A stretch of 64,000 nt of DNA from assembly GCA_905250125.1 (NCBI GenBank), contig CAJNOL010000575.1:1-64000 (forward strand), given 5' to 3'. Shown here in pieces: positions 46,895-59,700 of this stretch; the first letter of the stretch is position 1, and each line of letters starts with the position of its first letter. The notes beneath the pieces are model-generated. The model was not told the DNA's origin. It did no database searches and was given only the letters and a program-made list of their open reading frames with translations. Source of the stretch: Rotaria sordida. Lineage: Eukaryota > Rotifera > Eurotatoria > Philodinida > Philodinidae. Made by a program: the position numbers and the translations under genes.

Positions 46895-47872
46895 TTAAGA
46901 TTTTCACAAAAAAAAAATTATTTTTTGTTTGTTTTTCTATAAAACCTTTCAAAATGTGTTCAGAGTCATTGTTGATCCTGTATTTCTATCATTTATATTT
47001 TTTGTTGTTGTGTAATTTACTTTGTTCAGAAAAAATAAGTCTTTATGTTGTATTAAAGTTGTTCTATTGGTATTCTATGTGATAAAAAATATTTATACTT
47101 TTATTAATTTGTTAGATTTAAAAGAAAAAATATTTATTTTAAAAATAAAACTTAATTTAAAAATAATTTCTATTGTTCATATGATAGATTTTATTTAGTC
47201 TGTTTCTTTCAAATAATTACTTTTCTTGTTTTGTTCAATAGTAAATTAACTATTAAAAATCCCATTAAACGATGATTTTTGAAAGAAGTACATGAACATT
47301 ATTCTGGAATTAGAAATATATTATTGAAAAATATCCTCTCTCTTATATTTCAAATACGAATTAATACGACGAGGACTTAAAACTCTTATGTTAAAATAAA
47401 TAGAATATATTTTTTTTCTTCAAGATTTATTGCAAGTAAAAATTTAATGGACAAGCTAAACAAAATCTGATTAAACTATATTTGAGAAAAAAAACAATTG
47501 CTTTTTAGTTGTGAACTAAGAAGAAAACTTCAAACGAAAGAGTTAAAATAATTTTTTTGTTTTTTTCCAGTAATTTAAATTTTTATAAGTAATAAGAGTT
47601 CTAAAACACAAGAAAAAGATAAAGACAATTATGGAACGATCAAAATTGTTTTTTTTTTACTGAAAAATATCCATTTTCTAATTTTTCAAATTGATTAATT
47701 AATTCCAAATTTTTATTATTTTCTTTTTGAGCGACTTCTCCTATAAACAGGGTTAAGTATGATATAAGAGAACTAAACACAAATATTGATCAAATTAAAG
47801 AAAATTCAAACGAAAGGAAAAACTCCGCGAAACTGTGCTCTTGAAATTGTTTTATGGCTTTTTTTCTAAAAT
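46895..47872. other. AT-rich intergenic, nothing recognised
   Basis: Very AT-rich downstream region of TMEM144, no open frame of note and no repeat structure seen. Confidence 0.5.
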
Positions 47873-47940
47873 AAGGGTGTGGGTGTGGGTGTACGTCTTC
47901 TCTCTTTCCACACTCACACTCACACCACACCCACACCCTT
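47873..47940. repeat. TGTGGG-type stem-loop
   Basis: AAGGGTGTGGGTGTGGGTGT at 47,873-47,892 is the near reverse complement of ACACCACACCCACACCCTT at 47,922-47,940. The spacer CGTCTTCTCTCTTTCCACAC recurs inverted at about 48,114-48,133. Confidence 0.78.
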
Positions 47941-48079
47941 GATAAACTTTATTACGTTCTTTACAAACAAATACAAATAATTTTGACTATTAATAGCAAA
48001 TAATTTCAAAGCAATTGATTAAAAAAAATCTTCGTATAAAATCGAAGGAAATTTTTCCTTGTAAAATATGTCGTCGTTT

Positions 48080-48408
48080 ATGAGGGTGAGGGTGTGGGTG
48101 TGGATGTGGGAGTCAGTGTGGAAGGAGAGAAGATATACACCTACACCCACACTCCACTCATACCCGCACCCACCCCGCCCACACACCCACACTCCACTCA
48201 TACCCTCACCCACCCTACCCACACTCCACTCNNNNNNNNNNACCCACACTCCACTCATACCCTCACCCACCCTACCCACACTCCACTCATACCCTCACCT
48301 ACCCCACCCACACACCCACACACCCACACATCCACACACCCACACTCCACTCATACCCTCACCCATTCCAACCACACACCCACACCCATACCCACACCCG
48401 ATCAATAG
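48080..48408. repeat. C/A-rich minisatellite with inverted G/T-rich flank
   Basis: A G/T-rich stretch (GAGGGTGTGGGTGTGGATGT) precedes a tandem array of CCCACACTCCACTCATACCC-based units of about 33 bp. Ten N (48,232-48,241) interrupt it. The apparent long open frames on both strands here are products of the low-complexity repeat and of the N run, not genes. Confidence 0.85.
48232..48241. other. assembly gap (10 N)
   Basis: Ten undetermined bases inside the minisatellite. A run of exactly ten suggests a placeholder of unknown true size. Confidence 0.98.
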
Positions 48409-51400
48409 AAGTAAGTGTTTTAGACTATTGAAAAAAGAAGAAAACCATAGATACGTATTTATGTATGAATTATTTCTAGACATTGAATGATATCATAAAC
48501 AAATTATCGTCTGTTAACAATGAATATACACTAAAAAAAAAATCTTTTATCATATATTGAACGGATTGAATTATTTTACAAAAAAGAAAAATTTGAAGGT
48601 AAAATATATTATTTTTTAATTATTAAATAATGAAATTACTTCGATAAAAAATTATTTAATCAATTGGTTTTTTTTTCTATTATAGATGTTGTTAAAGACG
48701 TTAACTGTATGAAAAAACTTAATTACAATATATATAGGGATAAAAAAAAACCCTATTAATCTATCAGTAAGAGAATTATATTTTAAGTTAATCTCATTTT
48801 ATTTTAGTTTTTAAGCAAATCTCAAAAGGCTATAAATGATTACAATAGGTTACAAGGTTTAGAAAAATTTGAACGTTATAAGTAACTAAAATTAATAGGA
48901 ATATAGATTATGTTGCATTTTGTTTATAATCATATATATAAGACGTTCAAATATTTGATTGATTGTAGGATAATATTCTCATATAATTCATTATGTATAT
49001 AAATATAAAAGATAAAAATAAATTTGGTGACATGAGAGTTAAAGTATTGTATTTGTGAAGAAGTACCATTCGATGAATATTATTTTTATCTCTTATCTGG
49101 GTATTAGATGGACAAATGCTGTCCTTTTTGAATGAACTCATTGTAGTCGATCAAGAAATCGAAGATTTTAAAGAAAATATTATAAATAGTTCTTAGAAAA
49201 CAGTAAATATAATATTAAAAGGAAAAAATATATTTTTTTTATTTTAGAAAAATCAAAGAATAAATAAAAACAACAAGTGATTTCGTTTTTATATTTTAAA
49301 ATAAATTGTTTCGTTTTGTTCTAAAAATTTTTTTTTGTTATTAATCAAGAGTAAATTCAGGACGAACAGGAAAAGATAAGTATAAAATTTCAATAAAGCT
49401 TTATTTATTTATCTTCTGTTTTTCTAAAATTTTCTTAGATATTTTTTTGGATTGTGAAAAATTTTTTTTTTTAGAAAAATGTCGAGAGTTGAGAACACTT
49501 AGAATAATAAAAGGAAATCAATTTAGAGGAATATTTGTACCAAATCTTAAAAGAAGAAATTTGTGTTTTTTTATCTCAATATTCTTATTTGAAATAAATA
49601 AAAAAAAGAAAATTTTTGAATTTATCTGATTTATATCGAAAAAAAAATTAATATAAAAAAATGTTTGTTTATTATAACTAAAGGATTTTGATAGTAAATT
49701 TCAACTATATATTATTGAGCCTTGTGATTAATTATATCAAGATCTGCTACCATAATCACTTGTTTCAATTATATCTGTTGCATTAGTTTTACATTAAACT
49801 GATGCAGAAAAAATTCAACTTGAATTTTCTTGCTTGTTTTCTTTTTTTTATTGTTTGGTTAAGTTATCTTGTAAATCTAATCGATACAATCATGCTTTTG
49901 ATATATGTTAATTGATGGATGTTATAGCACTTCAGTTAGCTATTAAGAGAGTCCACCAGATTCTCACCCTGAACAAGACTATTACTCCTCTCGAAAATTT
50001 TAAAATTCGATTTTCTGTTATCATTCGATAGACCATGATCTGAAAATTTTATGGTAAATATATGAACCTTTCTGATTGAGTCTGTGAAGAGTTATGACCA
50101 AAACAGTGACAGGGTCTATTATAAGACCCAGTTTTTTCGCAAAAATGTGATGGTCCCGGTAGGTACTCGTATTTTTGACTTTTCTCAACGATAGCTCATC
50201 TGTTTGAGGTGCAGCTTTTTTAAATGATAGAGAAAAGAAATCTCAACAAAACTACTTGTAAGAAGTAATTTTGTCGCCCGTTCCAAGCTGCCCAAAATTT
50301 TACACTGGAAAAATCGCATTTTCCACATAGATGACTTTTAGTAGTATTTCGGCTCAAAGTGTACCAAAATGCAATGACTCCACAAATCTGATTTCATATT
50401 CAGAAAGCCCATCACAAACTGTATCCATCCATATAAAAACATCCGGAAAAAAATCTGAGCCTCAAGGATCTCAAGAAAGTGCAGTAGAATCCTAAAATTC
50501 ATATTTTGTGATTATTTTATGGTAATCGATCAGGTATGTCATCCATAAGAAAATTATTTAGTTTGGATTGAAATTTTAATTCAAGGTTTCAAAAGAAGAC
50601 TCATCTGATGGCCTCTCAAAATCCAAATTGTCAGCCCTCTATGATGTGTCTGTGAAATACAAGAGAGCTGACATCGTCATTGCCGTTCAATCTATGACCT
50701 TGAAGAATCTGACTTTTTCAGTCTTCCATATATGTTGACTTAATTTAAGATCTGTTATATCAAAATTAATATACTGTTTTGTAAATCTTATCAAGTGCTA
50801 CAAGCTGCACTAATTTACTTTTGAATTTGATTGAGCAAAGCATGAGAACATCGTGCTTTACGAGTACAGTACTATAGGCAATACAATACCAGAAAATTCG
50901 ATTATGATTATTTCTACGAAATATCATGGAAGAGACGCGATAATTTCACCATTCATCCAGTTTTTCATGTTCTTTCTATTTGTGATCTGTGAAACTGAAA
51001 ATCCTATGACAAGGAGAAGAAAAATTTTCTACAGATGCGCATCGGAAACCTTCAAATTCGAATGAGAACATTATTTTATTTGAATCATGAGAACTTGTAG
51101 TTCCGAGAAAATTCTCGTTTTCATTGAATTTCTATTCTACGATAATACCTTTGTATTCATCAGCAACATCTTTAGGACAGCACTTTCAGTTATGGCTACT
51201 AACTGAAAAGAGAGAACTGTGCGTTTCTTCTTGTCACAGATAAACAACAGACGATAGGCTTTTTTAAAACTTCATGCAAATTCTTCATCTTTGAATGTTT
51301 CTTACGTTTTCCATGATTTGTTTGCAATTTTGAGTTTTCATTGCGTATACAGTATCTTGGGAATTTTACAAACTCCTCTACAATACTCTTCGATATATCT

Positions 51401-52244
51401 TTCAAAAACTCTCAAGACTACAATCAAGTTTTGATAAGATAATTGTTTGAATAGTCAATAGAAGAAGAGAAGAGCATCCGAAAAGTTAGGCACAAAATCT
51501 TTGTTACTGAGCGTTGTTTCGTTGATCATTTCCAACGAAGCAATTTTCGGTTTTTGTCAATGAATTACCATTCTCGAATTAAAATACTGAGAAACGGAAA
51601 ATGCCTCCAGATGTTTGGAACTTAGTAGTCGTACAATTATTTCTATTATTTTCACTCAGACTATGTCATTTTTTAATAAAAGAGTTAATTTTATCAAAAG
51701 GATTAGCAGGAATAGCTCAGTAAAAGAGAGATCGTAGCAGGATATTTCGAAATCTTTGCGTTTTCTGTAGTTGTGTACTGGAAAGAACATCTAAAAAAGT
51801 ACAGTTATAGTGTTGAAGTGAATGATGCTAGATTTTGTTGCACATTGATCAGATACTCATGTATGTACAAGAGTTTGAAAGAGTTGCCGTTTAGCAGGAA
51901 CAAGATCAACTCACTTGGTCGTAACTCAGAGAAGGTATATATTTTGTTTTTCACAATTGATTGCTCAGACACACCATTCTTGTCATCATCTCGTTATATT
52001 ATTCGGTCAGTTTCTCCATTCTGACACGATAGCCCACGATACTATGTTCAGTAATGGTTAGCATTACTCTACACCACACCATATAAATATTTCCTTTTCA
52101 CTCCATAACCATGCAATAGTTTAAGCCTTTATTCTGCAGAGGGTTGGACAACTTTTCGATCAGTGACAAAAATGAATATTTTAATCGGAATCGAATCGTT
52201 CTGATCAAAAATCCCCTGTCTTAAAAGAATAACTTAGACGAACG
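48409..52244. other. intergenic, nothing recognised
   Basis: AT-rich, no convincing coding frame or tandem array. The stretch 49,940-50,720 is somewhat GC-richer and may be an old dispersed repeat, but I saw no ends or internal symmetry that would define it. Confidence 0.45.
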
Positions 52245-52745
52245 AAACAACACATGAAAAATGAAAATCCATAGAAGAAATATAACTTTTCATAGAAAAA
52301 ATGAGTAATAAAAAAATGTTTAAATCATGTGTCTATGAGAAAACTTCAGTTAAAGTTTACTTATGTATATACATATTCAGCGGAATAATAAAACTCCATA
52401 GGAGAAATGAGACTTTTCGTAGGACAAATGAGTAGGAATATTGTTTCAACCATTTTTCTACGAGAAAAATACTTCAGTTAAAGTTTACTTATATATAAAC
52501 ATTCTCGGCGGAAAAAATGAAAATCCATAGGAAAAGTGTAACCTTTCATGGGAAAGATGAGTAAGAAAAATGTTTGAATCATTTTTCTATGAGAAAAATA
52601 CTTCAGCTGAAGTTTACTTATATATATACATTCTCAGCAGAAAAATGAAAATCCATAGAAAAAATGTAACTTTTCATAGGAAAAATAAGTGGGAAAAATG
52701 TCAAGATCATTTTTCCGATGAGAAAAATGCTTGAGTTTATTTTTA
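52245..52745 (+). repeat. 129-bp tandem repeat, about 4 copies
   Basis: CTTCAGTTAAAGTTTACTTA and variants start at 52,343, 52,472, 52,601 and 52,730, exactly 129 apart. Each unit contains CATTTTTCTATGAGAAAAAT, a near palindrome, and AAAATCCATAGGA. Confidence 0.88.
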
Positions 52746-53525
52746 CTTATTCTAATGCTTCATGAGATGAAAAAGTAAAATCCATGGTAAATGACTGATT
52801 CTCCTTAGTAAAAGGGATCCGTAAAAATGAAGTAATGATTGAAGTCAAAAGAAAGGCTGTTCGCTTTATCGTTGTATCGTGCATTTGATAAAATGAAGGC
52901 TTAGCATTAAGGCATTTTTCTATCGGAAGAGGAAAAAAGAAAGTTTCTGATTTTAGTTGTAACTGAGAGGGAAGAGATTGCGTCAAAGGAGATGGAGAAA
53001 GAATTTTGAAACAAGAATATATTGGTGCGCACGTGGAAGTTAATCTCGTGTTTATTTCTCTCTCATACTTGTTTGCTACATAAGTTAGTGAATATCTTGT
53101 AGCGATTGACGAATCAAAAAAAACGAGTTCAATGAACCAATCAGCTTTCGATCATTTCTTCAATGTTCGCTTCGCGACACAGTAATAGAGGAAGAAAGTA
53201 AATGATTTTGTTTCAGATTTCTTTGGAAAAATTAGTGTTTTCCTCTGTATTTCAGTTCGGAAAGAATCATATATATAATTCTATTACAGTACTGTGATGA
53301 TGAACCAGATTCGTTTTTTTTCTTCAGGATTACTTCAGTTCTCAGATATCATATTTCCGTAAGATCTTCGTTTCTCTCTCTATCCTGTATGAATATATAA
53401 ACATTAACATTCATATATCTAAAGAGACATTTCTCATCTTTTTCTATCGTTTTTCGCATTAGCGAAAAGCACTTTACACTACTAAAGCATTTTTCCGCTG
53501 AAATTTCATTTTTCTGATGAGAATG

Positions 53526-54246
53526 CAGTGGCGGATCCAGTGTTCGGCGAACTACACTGGAAAAAAATTTGGTACGATACCTACCAAAAAGAGTATCGTG
53601 AATGAAAAAAAGGTTTCGCACATAGTACGGAACCTAAAAAGGTTTCGAATTCGTTTCAATTCTCTGAACCATTTTAGGTTCGGTACAGATCACTACGAAA
53701 AACTTGAAACAGTGTCCTAAGTCAATGACAATCAATTTTAGTCACCCAAAGTTTTGTACGAAACCTTTTGAAGGTTTCGTATTGCCCTCCAAAATGGTTC
53801 GGTACTCTGCAAAAGAATTTGTATGATTACGGAACCATTTAGGAAGACAATACGAAACCTTCAAAAGGTTTTGTACAAAACTTTGGGTGACTAAAATTGA
53901 TTGTCATTGACTCAGGACACTTTTTCAAATTTTTTCGTAGTGGTCTGTACCGAACCTAAAATGGTTCAGAGAATTGAAACGAATTCAAAATCTTTTTAGG
54001 TTCCGTACTATATGCGAAACCTTTTTTCGTTTGCGATACTCTTTTTGGTTTGGTATCATACCAATTTGTTTTCAGTGTAGCGACCGCCGCTCCCTCGCGG
54101 ATTTTTTTTCCATTTTTCTCCAGCAGAAATGCAGAAAAAAAGAGTTGTACTGGCTCGAATAAGCTTCGAAAACCGTTATTTGACTATGATTGCCGCCCCC
54201 TCCGGCAAACCGTCGCCTCCTCATTGATTTTCTGAATCCACCTCTG
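53526..54246. mobile_element. hAT-like non-autonomous element with 8-bp target duplication
   Basis: Inverted ends CAGTGGCGGATCCAG (53,526-53,540) and, on the opposite strand at 54,232-54,246, CAGAGGTGGATTCAG (12 of 15 identical). The flanks TGAGAATG (53,518-53,525) and CGAGAATG (54,247-54,254) match at 7 of 8 positions, the duplication size of hAT elements. About 200 bp belong to this element; the rest is a nested insertion. Confidence 0.72.
53555..54077. mobile_element. 523-bp palindromic TA-flanked element nested in the hAT-like element
   Basis: Starts CACTGGAAAAAAATTTGGTA and ends with CCAATTTGTTTTCAGTG, TA outside each end (53,553-53,554, 54,078-54,079). Its two 250-bp halves are inverted copies of each other, sharing GTTCGGTACAG / CTGTACCGAAC, GACAATCAATTTTAGTCACC and CCAAAGTTTTGTACGAAACC. 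No ORF. TA duplication fits a Tc1/mariner derivative. Confidence 0.8.
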
Positions 54247-54469
54247 CGAGAATGTATATATATATATGTCAATACGTTGTTCTCTCTCTTACACGCGCTT
54301 AATTTTATTTTATATAATCTAACTTTTCAAATGTCTTTAGTGTGTTATACAGATATGTAGAGCAATATAAGAAAGAAGAGAAAAGATAATAACAGCAAAG
54401 ATGAAAGAGAAAAAATCGACAGAAAAGAGATCCAGAGCAGGATCATGGTGAGTCATTGGTTACATACGT

Positions 54470-55045
54470 GTAACTTGAAAATATTTTTCTAGTGTCATAT
54501 AGCATTATTCTGATTGATAAAAACATTCTTTTGCTGTCCTCGTTTATTTTTCCGCCAGATTCATGCATTATTACGCTTGGTTTTCATTTTTCCCAAGGGA
54601 ACGTATGTATATATGTAAATATTGATAGTTGTAAAACATTTTTCTGCTGTCATACAGCATTATTCTCACTAGTAGGAACCATTTTTCTGCTGTTCTCGTG
54701 TATTTCCCGCTGCATTCATGCATTTTTTCGCTGGATTTTAATTTTTTCCAATGGAATGTATATGTATATATGTAAATATGGATAGCTGAAAAACATTTTT
54801 CTTCTGTCACATAGCATTATCCTCACGGATAGGAATCATTTTCCAGCTGTCCTCGTGCATTTCTTCGTTGGGTTTTCGTTTTTCCAAAGGGAATCTATGC
54901 ATATGTGTAAATATTGATAGTTGAAAAGCATTTTTCTGCTGTCATACAGCACTATTCTCACTGATAGCAACCATTTTTCCGCTGCATTCATGCATTTTTC
55001 GCTGGATTTTTATTTTTCCAAATGGAAAGTATCTTTATGTATTCA
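54470..55045 (+). repeat. ~156-bp tandem repeat, 4 copies
   Basis: GATAGTTGTAAAACATTTTT and variants at about 54,469, 54,624, 54,781 and 54,917, followed each time by CTGCTGTCATACAGCATTAT and GCATTCATGCATTTTTTCGC. The last unit is about 20 bp shorter. Confidence 0.85.
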
Positions 55046-55830
55046 TATTTATTCATTCATTCATCTGCAGATCGATGTGCATCATGAATAGGTGTCTTAT
55101 CCCGGTAGTGCTGTGATATTTCTCTTATTATGGAAAATCGCATTTTTGACCTGAACGAATGAATTCCGCTTAAAATTTTCATTTATCTCATCGATCAGAT
55201 TGTTGTCCACTGCTGATTCTGCATTGGCAATTGGGACTGTCATTTGTAGATCGATTACAAAAAAAAAAGAAGTATTGCCTTTGAAAAATTGAGAAACATT
55301 TTTTGTAATAGACTCTATGAATTATCGATTAGTGGAAAGAGTACTTTGTTTCATTGCTTTGGGATGGAAATATAAACGTTATAAAAACCATATGTTAAAA
55401 AGCTTTGAAAAGATGATTTTTTTTAAAGAAAAATGTTCTCTGTCTGCATACGATACGCACGTCAGAAGTATGTTCCATGTTTTATATCAGTGTGCATGTC
55501 TACTTGTTAAACGACAGCACTGCTAAATTTTTGGCAAAGGATGAGAAATAAAAGACGATAAGATATTAGACGGATCGGGCCCGCCATTGGAAAAATGGAG
55601 GAGAATGACGGGCATAATGAATTTTTGTATGATGCTTTTTTTTCCCCACTGTGTTATTAGAAGAGAACAAAAACAGAACATGAAAAACGTAGAAGATATC
55701 CAAGCGCCTTCTTTATGAGTCAACGTTGTTGTTAAAAAGAAATTTTATCTGGGTATTTCTTGTGGGTAAAAATATAATAAACATAGAGTGAAAGAACGGA
55801 AGAAAAAGAATTCAAAGGGCGTCATCACCA

Positions 55831-55839
55831 TATAAAAAG
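55831..55839 (+). promoter_or_regulatory. TATA box of the 55.9-kb gene
   Basis: TATAAAAAG 24 nt before the ATG. A start site 25-30 nt downstream would almost coincide with the ATG, so either the 5' leader is extremely short or another start is used. Confidence 0.45.
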
Positions 55840-55862
55840 CGAGAGAATGCTGTTTTCTGGTA

Positions 55863-56702
55863 ATGGCATCGAGCAGTAGTAGACGTAGTAGTGTTAGTTG
55901 TGCAGATAGTGGTGTCAGCTGTAACAGTACTGCTACAACAGTTAATCCACGTTATGAGTGTTACTGGTTGGACAGTTGTCGTGGGCAACATGAATTAGAT
56001 AATTGCCCAGTACGACTACGTGAATTACGAGGCAAGTTGGGCATCTATTACAGTCCAAATGCAATCTACAAACGTTTTACTCGTGATCAAATGAACGATC
56101 TACCCTTAGAATCCAATCCAACTGGATGTACAATGATTCATTTGTTAATTCATAAAAAAGAAAATAATGAAACTTGGCTACTGTTTGTTACTAAATTTGT
56201 TAAAGAAAAACAACAAGAAAATGAAGTTAGACCAAGTCGACAGTTATTATTAACATTACCATCCTCAAATCCATGTAAGAAAAATGAACTTCAAAAAGAT
56301 GTAGCTGAAAGAGCATTGAATAGTATTACACATGAAAGCGAAATAACAACAAACATTCGATCACGTCTCAAACGTTTCTTATTTGTTAATGCTAGTGCCA
56401 TCTATCCATTATATTTACCCAATGAACATGCGGATCTCTTAACAACTCATTTTTCCCCAAATGAAGAAGTTATTTCTCTTCATTGGTGTCCTCTATCAAC
56501 TATTTTGAACCAATTGCCTCAATGGGATAATTATTTGAAAAGTCAAGCCGAAGGAAGAGAATTAGCACAAATACGACATCCGAGTCATACTGGAATTAAA
56601 TTGAATACAGGAAATAATGAACATACAATCTGGTCAGTCACTGCAGCTTGTCTGATGTGTATCAGAAATCACGTGGGATTTGATACATTTCTTCAACCAT
56701 AA
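55863..56702 (+). CDS. single-exon protein with possible degenerate Nudix-like domain, 279 aa
   Basis: ATG preceded by an in-register TATA element, stop TAA, AATAAA at 56,766-56,771. Residues 1-30 are Ser-rich and probably disordered. C33, C39, H43 and C48 form a CX5CX3HX4C pattern that could bind zinc. Residues about 85-270 have the look of a mixed alpha/beta domain: strand GCTMIHLLIHKK, strand TWLLFVTKF, RQLLLTLPSS, a helix ELQKDVAERALNSI, then EEVISLHWCPLSTILNQLP, which resembles the end of a Nudix domain. The catalytic Nudix box (GX5EX7REUXEEXGU) is absent, so if this is a Nudix fold it is not a normal hydrolase. Coding certainty is high from codon use; function is unknown. Confidence 0.72.
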   Translation: MASSSSRRSSVSCADSGVSCNSTATTVNPRYECYWLDSCRGQHELDNCPVRLRELRGKLGIYYSPNAIYKRFTRDQMNDLPLESNPTGCTMIHLLIHKKENNETWLLFVTKFVKEKQQENEVRPSRQLLLTLPSSNPCKKNELQKDVAERALNSITHESEITTNIRSRLKRFLFVNASAIYPLYLPNEHADLLTTHFSPNEEVISLHWCPLSTILNQLPQWDNYLKSQAEGRELAQIRHPSHTGIKLNTGNNEHTIWSVTAACLMCIRNHVGFDTFLQP

Positions 56703-59700
56703 TTTATAATCAATCGTTAAAAGATCAAATCTTTAATTTTGTTAAAGAGTTTTTAAATACATTAAAATAAACTACAAAACAATGCTGAAGAGTTCACTCT
56801 TATTTGGAACGTGCTGTTTTTTTAACGTTTCGGGCATTTATAGATTTACTGTTCGAAAGTAAAAGATCGTCTATATCATAAAAATTTGCATCATAAACTG
56901 CTTAAATTATGAACGAGAATGTTTCCGAGACAGACAAACTATCTTTTTTGAGTCCGATTCAACTAAGAAAGAATATATCCTATGAGAACATTAAAACTTA
57001 GTTAAAATCAATAACTACCATACAATTTAAGGATATATAAAAATGAGAGTATCAGAGTGAGGGTTACTGAAGAGAAAACTGTCATTCACATCCTTGCCCA
57101 AAAAAAACTATAAGAAAAATATGACAGAGTATCTGGTTTCTATGTGAGGCAAGCACTATCTATTGAATTAAATTGAGTTTTAATGCTGTCATAAGATGTA
57201 TTCTTTCTTGATTGAGCCTGGCTTAAATTAAGTTGATCGAGCTTCCAATAGGCATTTTTTCGAACTTCAAAAGAATTGCTCTGCGAATTATCATATTCGA
57301 TGTTGTCATAATTACAATAACACTTTCAATATATTCAGTCAAATGTTTGGCAATCGGTCATACGTCGCTTATTTTTGCATCTTTACAATGATGCATAAGA
57401 GATCATTATAAATGATAGTTGAGTTACAAGTCTTCTTTCATTTGCTCATTACAACGAAACTAAATCTATATAAAGCATGCTTTGAGATATATATGTTGTT
57501 TAAAGTCTTAACAGCAGCACCATATTATTAAAAAAGTTCAAGAATATATTTGGCTTTTTATTTTATTAGTATAATGAGACGTTAGTGCAAGAGAATATCT
57601 AAATAGTTTATTGCTGTAACATAACTATATAACGTTATATTTAAGAAAAAAGACTTCCTAATTCGTATCGTTGAATACTATTTTAGACACAAAAACGTTT
57701 TGATTAATAGAAAACTTTCAGAATATTTTCGAAACATTTTCAATATAGCGTGACATGTTGGACGCATCTCGATTTAATAAGGCAACTTTACATACAATAT
57801 ATGCATCCATAATCACACACGCTTTATAAGCTCTTTTATTATTATATTTATTTATACTTTATTCAACATAAACATTTATCTCTATGAGGTGAACATGACA
57901 TAGATATCCTTATTCATCAGTATACTCCATATTATTTCTATGAATGTTTGATCTTCTCCAACATAAGATAAGCTGGATGCAATACTCAATATTCTATTTA
58001 CAATCGAGAAACTGATTGTCTTTCTTCCGATTGTTGTTTTAATTATGCATCTTATAGAATGACATATACATAACTGTAGGACATGGCATTGCTAGCGATT
58101 AAACTTTGATAATCCTTTTTTATTATTACACTGGTTTCTTTATCTATCACCTTTTTTGTTTTTCTTTAATTACAGGTCTGTAATAATTAATCACATATTT
58201 GTATCAAAAAAAAAAAGTTCTATAGTGTTGCTAATTTTTTTATATCGTACTCACTCTTTAACTCAACTCCGATGAAAATTATAAAAATGCTTAACTAGTT
58301 ACGATACGTGATCACATAAATTTCTAAAAGTGTGCTAGAAGAATCGAACGCAGATAAATACTTATCTATGAGAAGTAAAGAGCTGTGCAGATTGTCAAAT
58401 GTATTTTAGAGACACAAATAAAAATATAGTTACTATCCTCTTATCTCATCACTGCTTATATTCTACTGGCCTTCTTATTTCTGTAAAAATAAGCACTCAA
58501 AAATAAATGTAAGCGACAGTGACATTTTTCACAGAAGTTCTTATAATAAACGATTTTTTGAATACTTGTTTTTTGTGTCTTTCAAATGGTCTCTTTCGAC
58601 TGTGATGAGAAGATCAAAATATTTAACATTTCTACAAGTGACATGCTTTATTATTCGTTCAATGCTTAACTATTATTTGATTTTCAGAGTATACTTATAT
58701 GTTTTTCTATACAAAATCGCCAGTATTTAATTTTTATTGTTAAATAATAAAAAAATTCCGTGGTTTCTATGCATCATCAAAATTCGGATACTTCAGATTC
58801 GTTTTACTATAATAGAATATTTCCAAGATTCGACATAGGCTACTAGAAATCTGAATAGTAGTAATTTTTTTGTTACTCTGTTGCTTTAATGTTCAATGAC
58901 TAGTATTGCATAACATTTTGATGTATTTTTCCTACATATTCTCATTAATTAAAGAGATTATGAATTCCAGACAAATTCTCGAACAATATACTGTTTCAAT
59001 TTTCCATGTTATAATATTTGGTTGCTACGCAATCATTAGAATATTTATAAGTTCTTACATCATTTGAGAAATAACCTGTTTTATACTAGAATAATCAATG
59101 AATGGTGGTACTAGACATATATTAATTACAACTTAGCCAACTGAGTATCAGCATAGTTTGTGAAGTACGGTTCCTTTAACTTTCTTACGTATTGAATAAC
59201 TCACGAATGCAGAAAAGCATCAAGACGTAACGACCCAATTTTGTCTATTGACGTCTAATATGTTATTAATTTTGCTTGCAAGTATAAAGAAAGTGAAATA
59301 AAAACGCAAAATAAATAAAATGACTGTGTTCGAGTGAGTATAAAGTCTTCTTCATCATATTTCACCTATTAATATTATTTCTCTGAATTGTCATTATATT
59401 TCTATATGCTTATGACCGACATTAACCACAATATATATGATAACATGGGCTACCCTTGTTCACTCACCCTTGCCTTTCTATGCAAGTTTCAATAGTGGAG
59501 GTTCATTTTCAATGGATATTCTCGAATCATAAGCTAGTTAACTCTCATATGTTATATGAATAATCTAAAAACATTTTAGAGTATTTAGTGCAATTTTTAG
59601 GCGATAATAATATCCGTCGACTGAGTTATGAATGTTTTTTTTTTGGAAGAATGCCTCGAACTTCAACAACGACCTCTGATTGTAAAATAGTTCTATTTTA

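Noticed and set aside
48019-48490. Open frames of 86-140 codons on both strands around 48.0-48.5 kb
   Set aside because: They translate the C/A-rich minisatellite and run through the N gap; Thr-His-Pro and Gly-Val repeats only reflect the DNA repeat.
53349-53720. Minus- and plus-strand frames near the nested transposon
   Set aside because: They run into transposon inverted repeats and show no protein-like composition.
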